Below, piece after piece: positions 10,995-21,917 of a stretch of 64,000 bases of DNA. Source of the DNA: Hepsetus odoe. Taxonomy: Eukaryota; Chordata; Actinopteri; Characiformes; Hepsetidae. Position numbers and translations under genes: made by a program. The first letter of the stretch is position 1. Every line of letters starts with the position of its first letter. Under the pieces are notes generated by a model. The model saw only the letters and a program-made list of their open reading frames with translations, was not told the DNA's origin and did not search any database. The DNA is taken from NCBI GenBank assembly GCA_017165825.1, contig CM029393.1:496001-560000 (forward strand). Direction: 5' to 3'.

Positions 10995-12347
10995 AAATGT
11001 TGAAATGATGAACTTAACATCAGTGACATGGGAATAGGGCTGTGTGATATTGACAAAAAATTATATCTTGATATTTTCTGGAAAATTGTTGATAGTCATA
11101 AGGAGAGGATATTTTGTATCTTTCAAAAATACATTAAAAGGAATAATGTACTTTCTGGTGCTTGTTAACAATACAAAAAATGTTGTTTACTAATAATATT
11201 TTGAAAACAATATGTTAAAGGAAAACAGGTCTTATTTTCTTAATTATTTATAATAAAACATGTAATGACATCAAACAGTTCAAGTATTTGAAAGCATTTC
11301 AAAGTGGCCTGGAGAAAATATTTTGTAAAAAAAAAAGCAGGCAGTGGAGACCTAGTGGTTAGTGGCTAGGCCCCATAATTAGAAGGTTGTGGGTTCAGTA
11401 AGTTCCTCAACACTGCTCCCCTGGCACTGAATGTTTGGCTGCATGGTACATATGTCAATTCATGGATTCTCATTTTTTACATTGGCTTTTGTGAAACAAT
11501 TAACATACTCATTAATGCCATACTCCCTGCGATGGGCTGGCGACCTGTCCAGGGTGCGTCCCCCGTCCTCGCCCTGTGTGCGCTGGGTTGGACGCCAGCA
11601 CTCCCCCGCGACCCCGTTTGGGACAAGCGGCAGATAATGGATGGATTAATGCCATATCAAAATCTTTTAAACAACATTTAAGATATTATTCTAATATTAT
11701 ACCTAATGTTTACACATTATATCATCAGTTTATCATGACTATTCAAACGTCTAAAGAGTCTTGATCTGTTGTTCATCGCTTAAAAGAAAAGTTCTAAATA
11801 AATATGATATTTTCCAGAATAGTGTTAGAAATATTTTAGTTTTTCTTTGTTACTTAAACAGTAAATATTGAACTGTCAGATAGATATCAGCTTACCCTAA
11901 TTCAACCTTGAAATCCTGAAACTATGTCTAGAATGATAAACTCTTTTCTTGTCTTATTGTCATGACACAGGCTGGTCACAAAATTTGAGCAGATCTTTAA
12001 ATGCAAAACCAATTGATAAAGCACAGTTCCTCCCATGCAACCAATTAGATGTAGATGTGAAGGTTGTCAAGGTGTGGTCAGAACATCAAGTTGTCACAAC
12101 TGGAGCTCAATTAGAACTTAACTCTACCTGCAAGCTTGTAAAATTGTTTCTTTCTAAACTACTGTGTGATTGTACTACTTGTGATTGTACTGTGGTTGTT
12201 TCTGATTAAACTAAAATGGAAAACCAGGAGCCAGAAAAAGAGAGATGAAGACAGCAAGTGCAATCACACTGTAGTCGCTACAGAGTTGCTTTCATAGTTT
12301 GTGTCTTCAGAATTAAGGGTTTAACAATTAATCAATATAATCCAGTA
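10995..12347. other. Intergenic, decayed repeats plus S1 copy
   Basis: At about 11032-11140 the text 'agggctgtgtgatattgaca' is typical of another old fish DNA transposon. The S1 copy at 11336-11650 is listed separately. 11650-12347 shows nothing assignable. Confidence 0.35.
11336..11650 (+). repeat. SINE family S1, diverged, GGAT tail
   Basis: A decayed head (11336-11400) is separated by about 110 bp of unrelated text from a clean second half (11520-11650, 'gatgggctggcgacctgtcc' to 'gcggcagataatggatgg'). It is either one interrupted copy or two fragments. Confidence 0.6.
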
Positions 12348-12912
12348 TACAGTAATCCCTTATCATATCGAGGTTCACATTGCACATCCCTTGCTATTCA
12401 CAGATTTTCAAGAACATACATTTTTTTGTGGATTTCCCCGATATATTGTGGCACTGACAAAGCCTACAGTGAATTGTTATGGATTTCTGTCAAAATATTG
12501 TCATCTTTGCCTATGAAAATGACTGTATTAAAAAGTTATCATAAACCATAATTTTGCCCACAAAAAAATTAATGCCTGTAACTGTAGTGGTTCTGAAATA
12601 CAGTTTGTAGCATTTGCCTGTTAATTACAGTACAGTATGCACTAAGAAAAAGCGCAGACCCGGCTAGAGTACTGTACAGTACATTGCTTGCTATATTTCT
12701 ATGAATTCTACACAAAATTCACCTCACAACAGTATATATATGATTTCAAATGTTTTCTTGATTTTTTTATGTGTAGAATGTGTATGTGTCTTTGTATGTG
12801 TTTAAAGAGTGTAGGAAGATAATTTAGAGCTTAAACTACAACAAAAAGCATTTTTTGCTGTGGCGTCCATGTATCACGGATTTTCGTCTTTCGAAAAATG
12901 AGGGACTGCTAT
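12348..12912. mobile_element. Tigger/pogo-like non-autonomous DNA transposon
   Basis: The left end 'tacagtaatccctta' and the right end 'aaaatgagggactgctata' are imperfect inverted repeats of a type known in vertebrate mariner-superfamily (Tigger/pogo-like) elements, with TA at both ends. There is no transposase frame. Confidence 0.5.
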
Positions 12913-13123
12913 AAATAAATATAAAAATAGTTACCAACTAACTAACTTTCTAATTGATTTGGTTACATCTTTATGTGAAATCAGACATATTCATCACGAC
13001 ATGCATAGGCCTATTTCTAAACATTAGCCGTGTGTCACGGTGGCGGGGTGCAGGAAGGACGTCTGTGCAGAGCCAGTGATCCAAGACATAAGTTTATTCC
13101 AATAGTCACCAAAACCAGATACA

Positions 13124-13293
13124 TTTACATTTACATTTACGGCATTTAGCAGACGCTCTTATCCAGAGCGACTTACAGCAGTGCTTTATTTCCACAATAG
13201 TTCATCTTGGTAACCAGCACAGATCAGTAACTGCTGATTAGCGAGTATCACCTAAGTAACAGACTAAGAGCCTTGTAACAAGTATACACCATA

Positions 13294-13328
<35 letters not shown>

Positions 13329-15120
13329 AGAGGAGGAACAGGGGTGGGAGAGTAGGAAAGAGAGTAGAGGTTTTTAGGAAGAAAGAGTAAGGGTAGGAGG
13401 GTGGATGGTTTGGGAGGGATTAGTCCCTCAGAAATACCGTGAACAGGTGGGTCTTTAATCTACGTTTGAAGACAGCGAGGGACTCTGCAGTTCTGACCAT
13501 CAGGGGGAGTTCGTTCCACCACTGAGGGGCCAGAACTGAGAAGAGTCTTGATGCGTGTCTTCCTCTGTTTTTCAACGGTGGAGGTTCAAGACGAGCAGTG
13601 CTTGATGGTCTGAGGGGACGAGAAGAGACACAATGCTTAATTAGAGTCGACAGGTAAGATGGTGCAAGGCTGTTAGTAGCCTTGTAAGCAAGAGATAGAG
13701 TTTTAAACCTGATACGAGCAGCCACTGGGAGCCAGTGCAGATCCCGCAGCAGAGGAGTGGATGAAGAGAACTTGGGATGGTTGAAGACGAGTCTAGCAGC
13801 AGCGTTTTGAATCAGTTGTAGGGGTCTTGTTTCCTTCAGTGGAAGACCTGCTAGAAGAGAGTTGCAGTAGTCCAGTTTCGAGATGACCAGGGACTGGACC
13901 AGTAGTTGGGTTGCCTGGGTGGTGAGGAAAGGACGGATTCTTCTAATGTTGAAAAGAAGGTGTCGGCAGGACCTAGAGAGATTAAGGACATGGGAGGAGA
14001 AGGAGAGCTCATTGTCGAGAGTGACACCGAGGTTCCTAGCCGATCGAGATGGGACGAGAAGTGGACCGCCAAAGGAGATGTGAAGGTCATGACGGGGAGT
14101 TTGATGGCCTTCGAAGTAGAGAAGCTCAGTCTTGTCAGGATTGAGCTTGAGGTGGTGAGCTGTCATCCATGCGGAGATGTCAGCCAGGCAGTTAGAGATT
14201 CGGGTAGAGACCTGTTGATCGTAGAAGGGAAAGGAGAGGATAAGTTGAGTGTCATCTGCATAAGAATGGTAGGAGAAGCCATGAGAGAGTATGACCTTCC
14301 CCAGAGAGCCGGTATAGAGTGAAAATAGAAGGGGACCGAGGACAGATCCTTGGGGAACACCAGTTGTCAAATTTCGTAGAGCGGACCGATGGCCCTGCCA
14401 TGACACTTGGTACTGTCGATCCTGTAGGTATGAGGAGAACCACTGCCAGGCAGTGCCAGCAATCCCCAGGCTGGAGAGAGTGGTCAGGAGGAGCTGGTGG
14501 TCCACTGTGTCAAAGGCCGCCGAGAGATCAAGGAGAATCAAGACGGAGGACAGGTTGTTCGATCTTGCAGCATGGAGTTCGTGAGTGACAGCCAGAAGAG
14601 CCGTTTCAGTTGAGTGCGATGTTTTAAATCCAGACTGGTAGGGATCCTGGAGACCGTTTTGAGCCAAGAAGACGTTGAGTTGGTTATAAACTGCTCTCTC
14701 TAAGACTTTTGAGAGAAAGGGGAGAAGGGATACCGGTCTGTAGTTGTTCAGTTCCGTGCAATCCAGAGATGGTTTCTTCAGGACTGGAGTGACAATGGCT
14801 GACTTGAAGGCAGATGGAACATGGCCGGTCTCAAGGGATCCATTGATAATCTGAGAGATATATGGAAGAAGATCGGAAGCCATCTCCAGGAGTAGGGATG
14901 ATGGAATCAGATCAAGGGGCGAGGTGGTGGGGTTGCTGAACTTCAAGAGTAGCAGTACCTCCTCCGTGGAGAGCGGCAAGAGGGCAAAGAATTGGTGGTC
15001 GCAGGATGCTTGGGGCTGGACAGGAGAGTTGACGGATGAGTGGAAGGATCTTCTGATTGCCTCAGTTTTCTCGTCAAAAAATGAAGCAAAGTCATCTGGG
15101 GAGAGAGATGAGACAACGGG
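13124..15120 (-). mobile_element. L2/Rex1-like LINE, 5' truncated, inserted in an LTR
   Basis: The insertion is bounded by a 7-bp duplication AGATACA (13117-13123 and 15121-15127). Its 3' end (13124-13180) is the typical fish tail: (ACATTT)n, then 'ggcatttagcagacgctctt' and 'atccagagcgacttaca'. A 30-base T run at 13298-13327 lies in the 3' UTR. The tail is shared with the S3 SINEs at 20583, 43731 and 59815, making this LINE type their probable enzyme source. Confidence 0.85.
13420..15120 (-). CDS. L2/Rex1-like LINE reverse transcriptase (partial)
   Basis: The minus-strand frame is open from the truncation point at 15120 down to the stop at 13420, about 566 codons. (The first few in-frame codons upstream, to 15138, come from the host LTR.) RT motifs in order are NYRPVSLLPFLSKVLE, LLDLSAAFDTVDH (first catalytic Asp), TGVPQGSVLGPLLF and SYADDTQL (the YADD pair). 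They are followed by the thumb and the CR1-group C-terminal block LHWLPVAARIRFK and AVFKRRLKTHLF. No stops interrupt it, suggesting a young copy. The endonuclease half is missing. Its role would be target-primed reverse transcription of LINE and SINE RNAs. Confidence 0.85.
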   Translation of the reverse strand, partial: PVVSSLSPDDFASFFDEKTEAIRRSFHSSVNSPVQPQASCDHQFFALLPLSTEEVLLLLKFSNPTTSPLDLIPSSLLLEMASDLLPYISQIINGSLETGHVPSAFKSAIVTPVLKKPSLDCTELNNYRPVSLLPFLSKVLERAVYNQLNVFLAQNGLQDPYQSGFKTSHSTETALLAVTHELHAARSNNLSSVLILLDLSAAFDTVDHQLLLTTLSSLGIAGTAWQWFSSYLQDRQYQVSWQGHRSALRNLTTGVPQGSVLGPLLFSLYTGSLGKVILSHGFSYHSYADDTQLILSFPFYDQQVSTRISNCLADISAWMTAHHLKLNPDKTELLYFEGHQTPRHDLHISFGGPLLVPSRSARNLGVTLDNELSFSSHVLNLSRSCRHLLFNIRRIRPFLTTQATQLLVQSLVISKLDYCNSLLAGLPLKETRPLQLIQNAAARLVFNHPKFSSSTPLLRDLHWLPVAARIRFKTLSLAYKATNSLAPSYLSTLIKHCVSSRPLRPSSTARLEPPPLKNRGRHASRLFSVLAPQWWNELPLMVRTAESLAVFKRRLKTHLFTVFLRD

Positions 15121-15339
15121 AGATACAAGACCAAACAAGAACCACCCGTAACCTAAGGGTTTGCCTATTGAATGAACTGCGCTCGGTTCTGACTCATTGG
15201 GGCTCCAATGAAGTCAGCCCCAATGAAGCACACCTGTGCCTTCATGAGCTCAGGTGTACACAGTCAGAACAGAGCACCCTCTACCGTGCACACACAAAAC
15301 CCAAATCCTAGACATACTGTGACAGAACCCCTCCCCGAG

Positions 15340-16793
15340 CAACTCCCGGGGGGCCAAAACATAGCCTTGCCCCGAGCTGAGCCTCTGAGTGAGGCCAAAA
15401 AATAAAAAAACCTCCACCAGATATAAACAGCCCCTTAAGGGGTACATGGGCTGGTCTACACAAACAAACTAACTAGCAAACGAGGGGGAGACCCTGACCA
15501 GTCACAGCCATGTCCAGGACTGCTGGCGGTGGTGAGGGGTATCCCAGAGCTTCAGTCCAATTTCTTTTCTTGAAGTGGTCTTTGTCGTGCCAACAGGGTT
15601 TGACCTTGGTTTCAGATGGCGAATCCGTCTCCATGATGAGGGACTTTTGCCGAGAATCATTGGAGTTGACTGTGAAGTTCCTTACAAATTGTTCCTTCAT
15701 GTCCTGATCCCACACCACACTTGGGACTTTATCCTTCTCCTTGATTCGCATTTATGTTTTTTGAATACCTTTCCGTCCTTGTCCGTCTTTGAGACCACTC
15801 CATCCGTGTTCGAGTGCTTGTAAAAGTCAGAGCTCCTTTTGTCCAAAGAGCTGGCAGGCATGTTTTCCTTCTTGTTGTCCTGCGCTTCTTCCTTCACCTG
15901 TTTCATCGACTCAACACTGGAGTCCGTGGAGGAACTCGCTGGAAAGCCTTGTCCTGACGGAGTCTGAAAGAGAGCTAAACACAGAGGATTCTTTAAGGTT
16001 CAAAGAGGAAGAGTCTTTCACCCAGTTTGCGCTCGGCATCAGATCCCTGTCCTCCTCGCTCTCCATGTCTCCCGTCTCAGAATCTGAGGTGCAGAATTTG
16101 TCATTCTCTTTCTCGAAGCACACTTCCCTGCAGCAGTTCTTTTTTGGCTCCTTCCTCCACTTCTTCTTGACCTTGTTCTTGTTTTTCTGCTGCTTTTTCT
16201 GCTGCTTGGATGTCAGACAAATGGTCTTGTCCTCTTCTGCCCTGTGGCTCTCTACTCCATGTACCTGCAGGATGAATCTCATGGTGGGTTGCATGATGCA
16301 TGGGGTGTTCACTACCAACATAGATTCATGCAGGGAGCGTTCTCTGCCATTCTCCCGCTGTGATTCACGCAGGGGGCGGTTTCCGCTGACATCCCGTGTT
16401 GTAGTTGGTGAGGAGCTGGGGGCGGTGAGGAAAGGGGCGCGAGCGAAGCCTCTTTCTCCAGCAGGTCGAGGGTCACCGCCATCACCGCCACTACGTCCAG
16501 CAGTGCCAGCTCAATCCGGCCGTACTCCTCTAGCCGCTTGTTGGTCTCCAGAGAGGGAGCGAGCCAGATTGAGCGCACCAGCAGGTCCAGGCGTCTTGAG
16601 AGCTCCGTGGCGGTTGTGCTCTGTCTGCCTCCACTCTGAGCTCCGGCAAACACGTAGCCAGCCCCGCTGGCGTGAAGGTCATCGGACGCTGTAGGTCTGC
16701 CCAGAGGACCGCCACTGTGACTTCAAGTGTCTAATCGTGCTCCTCACACCAACTTTCAAGGCTCGCGACATCCAAAGGGTGGCAGTTCATTTC
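15340..16793 (-). pseudogene. Interior of the LTR element, gag-like remnants
   Basis: On the minus strand an ATG lies 3 nt inside the interior (about 16790) and reads MNCHPLDVASLES, close to MSHLNLDIASHES at the same place in the 21562 element. So both descend from one coding sequence. Further down are disconnected frames: a helical ELSRRLDLLVRSIW stretch near 16560, a lysine-rich block with KNKNKVKKKWRKEPKKN near 16160, and acidic/serine text. No zinc knuckle, protease, RT or integrase motif is visible. It could be a decayed gag or unrelated carried sequence. Confidence 0.5.
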
Positions 16794-17078
16794 TGTCATG
16801 GTGGCGGGGTGCAGAAAGGAGGTCTGCACAGAGCCAGTGATCCAAGACATAATTTTATTTCCAATAGTCACCAAAACCAGATACAAGACCAAACCAGAAC
16901 CACCCATAACCTAAGGGTTTGGCTATTGAATGAACTGCTCTGTTCTGACTCACTGGGGCTTAAGTAGTCAGCCCCAATGAAGAACACCTGTGCCTTCATG
17001 AGCTCAGGTGTGCTCAGTCAGAACAGAGCGCCCTATACCGTGCACACACAAAACCCAAATCCTAGACATACTGTGACA
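16794..17078 (-). repeat. 5' LTR of the 13033-17078 element
   Basis: In the minus sense it has ACTTAAGCCC (TATA-like), a predicted RNA start near AGAGCAGTTCATT about 28-30 nt later, and AATAAAA near 16855. The next sequence after the LTR, GAAATGAACTGC, pairs with the predicted RNA start over 10 bases. Confidence 0.8.
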
Positions 17079-17100
17079 CCGTGGTTTAACTTCTAAACAT

Positions 17101-17316
17101 CCATCCATCCATTATCTGCCGCTTGTCCCAAACGGGGTCGCGGGGGAGTGCTGGTGTCCAACCCAGCGCACACAGGGCGAGGACGGGGGACGCACCTTGG
17201 ACAGGTCGCCAGCCCATCGCAGGGAGGAGGGGGACGGGGACGGCACCTTGCTCAAGGGTACCTCGATCCGCCGATCATGTGGCCAACACCCTACCCACTA
17301 GGCCACCTCTGCCCCG
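17101..17316 (-). repeat. SINE family S1, GGAT tail, minus strand
   Basis: A perfect 12-bp duplication ACTTCTAAACAT flanks it (17089-17100 and 17317-17328). The tail (TCCA)n is on the left and the tRNA-like head, with the A box read as 'cactaggccac', on the right. Confidence 0.9.
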
Positions 17317-17328
17317 ACTTCTAAACAT

Positions 17329-18097
17329 TTCTAAATAATTCAGCCAAACTGAGTTTGAGGCACCAGGAGCCATAAAAACATTAAGTATGTTTTAATGTAG
17401 GCTTTTGAATTATGTCTTTGTAAAGAATATAAAATGAATAAATTATTCAAAGCGTGTCATTTTAGTTTGTTGTTGTTTGTGTTATATAAGTGTTTGAATT
17501 CTCGACCACCATGCAACCCTGGGCTTTACAACACATCTGTTGGATTTCCTTTATCACCTGCATGAGCATGTTGAGCAACACAAAAAAAGCAGGACATTTG
17601 GTGTTGTAATTGGGGATAATGTCAGTATTCAGTGAGTTGCGTTCATAGATAACTGTTTCAGTGATCATCCCATCGATATTTTGGAAAATGTATTTTTTTG
17701 TCTATCAAATTATGCAGTAACAGGGATTTTAAAAACAATGTTCATATTTTTTTTTCTAGAAAAATAGATACTTAAAAGTAGGACTTATAATTAATAGTTA
17801 TTTTATTTGAGTGTACTGTGGAATACAAAATCACACATAACTTTTGAGGCTACACAATTTTTGAAGTTATCAGCACCATGATAGAAGCTATGTTTATTAA
17901 TGATAAGTTTTCTTCTCTAGGACTTCTCTAGGAAAGTTGTACATCCTGTTGAGAGCTGAAATCTGTTTCAGAGTAAATTGTGAATACTAAATGAGATCAC
18001 ATGGCTGTAGTTGCAAGGTGAGCTATTTTTAGAATTACTTTAACATCTTTAGACCTAACAATTTTTGTTTGAGACCTAAAGTAATAATTTCTTTCAG
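17329..18097. other. Upstream or first-intron DNA of ccdc120
   Basis: AT-rich with no recognised element or frame. It ends in a pyrimidine stretch and AG acceptor (TTTCTTTCAG) at 18088-18097. Confidence 0.5.
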
Positions 18098-18200
18098 CAG
18101 GTGAGGACCTTGCTGACAGCTTAGATCACCCCAACAGCTGAAGTCAAACACATGGAGGTCAAAGGTCATTTGATCACTGCCTTGGATTTGGGGGCTCCTG
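18098..18200 (+). CDS. ccdc120: ccdc120 coding exon 1 (ATG 18152)
   Basis: The acceptor is at 18097 (or CAG at 18100), followed by about 50 nt of 5' UTR and ATG at 18152. It codes MEVKGHLITALDLGAP plus one base, with donor CTG|GTGAG at 18200/18201. The start was chosen because MEVKG is the conserved CCDC120 N-terminus. Confidence 0.85.
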
Positions 18201-21200
18201 GTGAGTTTGGTGATGCATGTTTGCTTTTGAGGTCTGTTTATGGGTAAGAAATAAGCAGTCTGAGGAACAACAGGTTATAGATTTGATCCCGGCTAATGGC
18301 TTTAAAAATTGTCCTTAACTCCCATGTTTGTCCTGTTGTTTTGCTGGAGCTGGAGCTACTGACATTATGTAAAAACTCTAAACATTATCCATACCTCCAT
18401 ACTTATTTGATAATGGTAAGGCATATAACGGAACATGTCAATTTTAGCAGGTAAGTTACATTATTTGTTAGCAACAGGACTAATGTTGTAGTAAATGTAA
18501 ATGGACAAAATTATAAAGGTATGAGCTAAATATGCTTTGTGTTTTCAGAAATGCAGTGTGAGGACAGTAAGCTGCAGACTGAACGGATTTCGGAGCTGCA
18601 GGAGAAAAAACAGATCTTACAGACAGTCCTCAACTGCCGACTAGGGGAACTGCGACAAGTGTGTCTGCTGGAGGCGGTACATCAATTTACAACACACATG
18701 CATGCATGCACACACAAACAAGTTGTTTTTGTATGAGTGCGGGAACATTATATTTTAGGGCATTATGTACATATATTTAAGCACTAGTACACTAAACAAC
18801 CGTGCATTATTGCAATGCACCAAAATATATACAAATAAATATACATAGCCTTAACTTTGTATTGAATGTTTTTTTTTTTTACCATTTGCAATTTCTTTTG
18901 CCAAAAAGTAGTGTTTTATGTTTTATGTTTTATGTTACAGAGCCATAAATCTGTTGCATTATGAAGTATGCCAGAGTTAACTGAATGTTGCTTTGTGCCC
19001 ACCAATCAGTAAAGCATTTTACACTTTGCACTTTTGTTTTGCACCTTTGCAGCTTTTTGTTTTCACCGTTTCAAAGTCAGAGCTGCCAACTTGAAGAGCA
19101 AAAGCAGGCTAAGAATTTGCTGTTTCCATTTTTTCACACTTCTTCAAATTCTCACACATGATTAGACATTGTGGTAGTTTATTCTTTGTCTTTTTGATGG
19201 GTCTGTTGTGGAAAAAATATTTTTTTGAACAGCAATCAGATCATGATGTCAGAGCTGTTGTATGGAAATATTTTAGTATTATTAAGGTGTTATTATTAAT
19301 TCAGAGCAAGTATAACAGTGGCGGGGTGCGGGTAGGATGTCTGTGCAGAGCCAGGAGTCAGGAACATAACTTTTTAACATTACTTAAAACGTTAAAACGC
19401 TTAACGTTACTAAACCAAGATACAAGGAACTACAAGAGTGACCAAAAGTTTTGGAACTACCAAAAGCACCATTAACTGTAAGGCTTCGCCTTGTGAATGA
19501 GCCACGCTCTGGTCTGACTCATTGGGGCTTAAATAGCCAGCCCCAGTGAAGCACACCTGTGTCTTCATGAGCTCAGGTGTGCTCAGTCAGAACAGAGCAC
19601 CCTCTACCGTACCACACATTAAACCCAACCGTGACAGACCGTTACAGCAAGCTTGAAGGGACAAGTTTTTTTTTTAGGTTGGGAATAAGGCTACTAGCTC
19701 AATGGAAATCAAGAAATGTATTGAAGATAAACCTAATCAATAGTTAACAGATTTCAAATGATCATTTAATTTACTGACAGTAAATTTTGCAACACATATA
19801 ATAATGGTTTTGTATCTATATATCTGGTTTTGCAACCATTAAACAAATTCATATAAATGCAGGTCTTTAACACTGTCATGGTTTGTCACATAAACTGCCT
19901 ATTCCAGATAAACTGCACATTGAAGATTCTTTAGCAGATCCTCTGATCCTTTGCTTATTGTTTTGGCCTTTTGGAACTCACGTATGGTGCCAATGAAGTT
20001 TGTTCATTATATTGTGTAATTGGGAGAGTCATAAGAAAAATTTAACATGCTTGAAATTGGTGAGAAAATAAAAAAAAAGAGCTTAGTCATGCAAGTGAAT
20101 ACAATAGAAGAAATATATGTATCTTCAGTATGATTAATGAGACATGGGATTTTTAGTGTATGACAGAGCAGAGATTTATGATTTAGGGCAAGACTTAGAA
20201 GAGTGTTTAGAGTATGACTGAAGATGCATGAGAATTTTACTGCATCACTGCGGAGGGTTTAGTAAGACTGATTTAGAGCTATATATTTTCTTCAGACACA
20301 TGTGAAGGATATAAAGCACACATAAAAAAAATAAATGTCAAGGATTAATCATTGAACATTATAATTTAAATTCACTTTCAATTGACTTTTTAATTCTGTT
20401 TGACATTCAATTTTACCTGGTACATTGGCATATACTTCTATAAGAGTTCTGATAAATTTTATTAGTGGTGCAGAACTGCACCCTGTAGCTTTACTGATTT
20501 TTGAAAATGAAAGAATATATGCAGCATAATGAAGGCAATAAACATTACACTGTGGGAAATATATAAGCCTATATACAAACTTTTGGGGTGGTGGTGGTCT
20601 AGTGGTAGGGTACTTGCCTATGAACCTATGGCTCAAGAGGTCCCAGGTTCAAATCCCAAATCTGGCACTACCACCAGAGTCCCTGAGCAAGACCCTTAAC
20701 CCTGAATTGCTTCAGGGGGACTTTCCCTGTAATAAGGACAAGGAAGTCACTCTAGATAAGAACGTCAGCTAAATGCCATAAATGTATATTTATACAAAAT
20801 TTTGAGTTTTTCATAATTTCACTAATAGTTGCCTAATATTTGTGCACACAAATTTATTTCCCTGAGAATGTTCACAATCACATTTCCTTTGTTAAACATT
20901 CAGGTTATTATTCAGGTTCAGGCAGGTTATTAACTTTTGGATTAACCGATAGCACTGTATTTGTTCCATATTTAAATTAATCCTCAAAATGGGCAGCAGT
21001 GGCCTAGTGGTTAGGGCGTCAGCCACATGATCGGAGGATCGGGGGTTCGAACCCCTTCCCAGTAAGTTGCCCTGAGGTACCCTTGAGCAAGGTGCCGTCC
21101 CCATCACTGCTCCCCGGGCGCTTTCAATAGCAGCCCACTGCTGCACATGTGTGTATGGGTGAAATGCAGAGAGTGAATTTCCCATTCGTGGGATTATAAA

Positions 21201-21866
21201 TAAAGGATTATTATTATTATTATTATTAAATACACCCTTGCCTAATAATTGCGCACACAGTGTAGTTCTACAGTAGGCTAGCTCAACAGACTATTAGCTC
21301 TGTAGAATTAGAGCATGAATTTAAGTTTAGACCCACATTCAGATCAAAGCATCCAGACTAATGTGAAGTTGTGAATTTTTGCAGGAGCTTACAGGGAAAC
21401 TGTCACAAGACTTTCCACTGGAAGTAGGAGAAAGACATCCATTTGTTCAGCGCCGAGCTGGACTGGCCTCAATTGCCCCTGCCAAAGCAGAGGTGAGTTA
21501 AACAGCTAATAAAATGCAAAGAATGAGAAAAAACATAAATTCAGGGTAATGAAAGCAGAACTGTAATGGTGGCAGGGTTCGGGTAGGATGTCAGTGTGGA
21601 GCCAGGAGTCAGGAACATAACTTTATTATTCATAGCAACCAAAACAAGGTACAAGGAACTAGAATAACCACCATTAACTGTAAGGCTTAGCCTCTGTGAA
21701 TGAGCCACGCTCTGTTCTGACTGTTTGGGGCTTAAATAGCAGCCTCAATGAAGCACACCTGTGCCTTCATGAGCTCATGTGTGCTCAGTCAGAACAGAGT
21801 GCCCTCTACTGTACCCAAAACAGAACTCCCGCCAAAAGGAGCAACTCCCGGGGCGCCAAAACATCC

Positions 21867-21917
<51 letters not shown>

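Larger units (their letters stand above)
13033..17078 (-). mobile_element. Non-autonomous LTR retrotransposon, complete but interrupted
   Basis: Two LTRs (13033-13123 plus 15128-15324, and 16794-17078) start TGTCA and end TGACA, and lie between a perfect 5-bp duplication CCGTG (13028-13032 and 17079-17083). It is transcribed on the minus strand: in that sense the LTR holds a TTAA-type TATA box, then AATAAAA, and a purine tract (GGGGAGGGG) abuts the 3' LTR at 15325-15340. The roughly 1.47-kb interior has no RT, integrase or protease, so it needs enzymes in trans. Its 3' LTR was later split by an L2-like LINE. The same family occurs at 19311 and 21562. Confidence 0.85.

Noticed and set aside
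13906..14322. 138-codon plus-strand open frame
   Set aside because: It is antisense to the L2-like RT at 13420-15120, and its translation resembles no protein.
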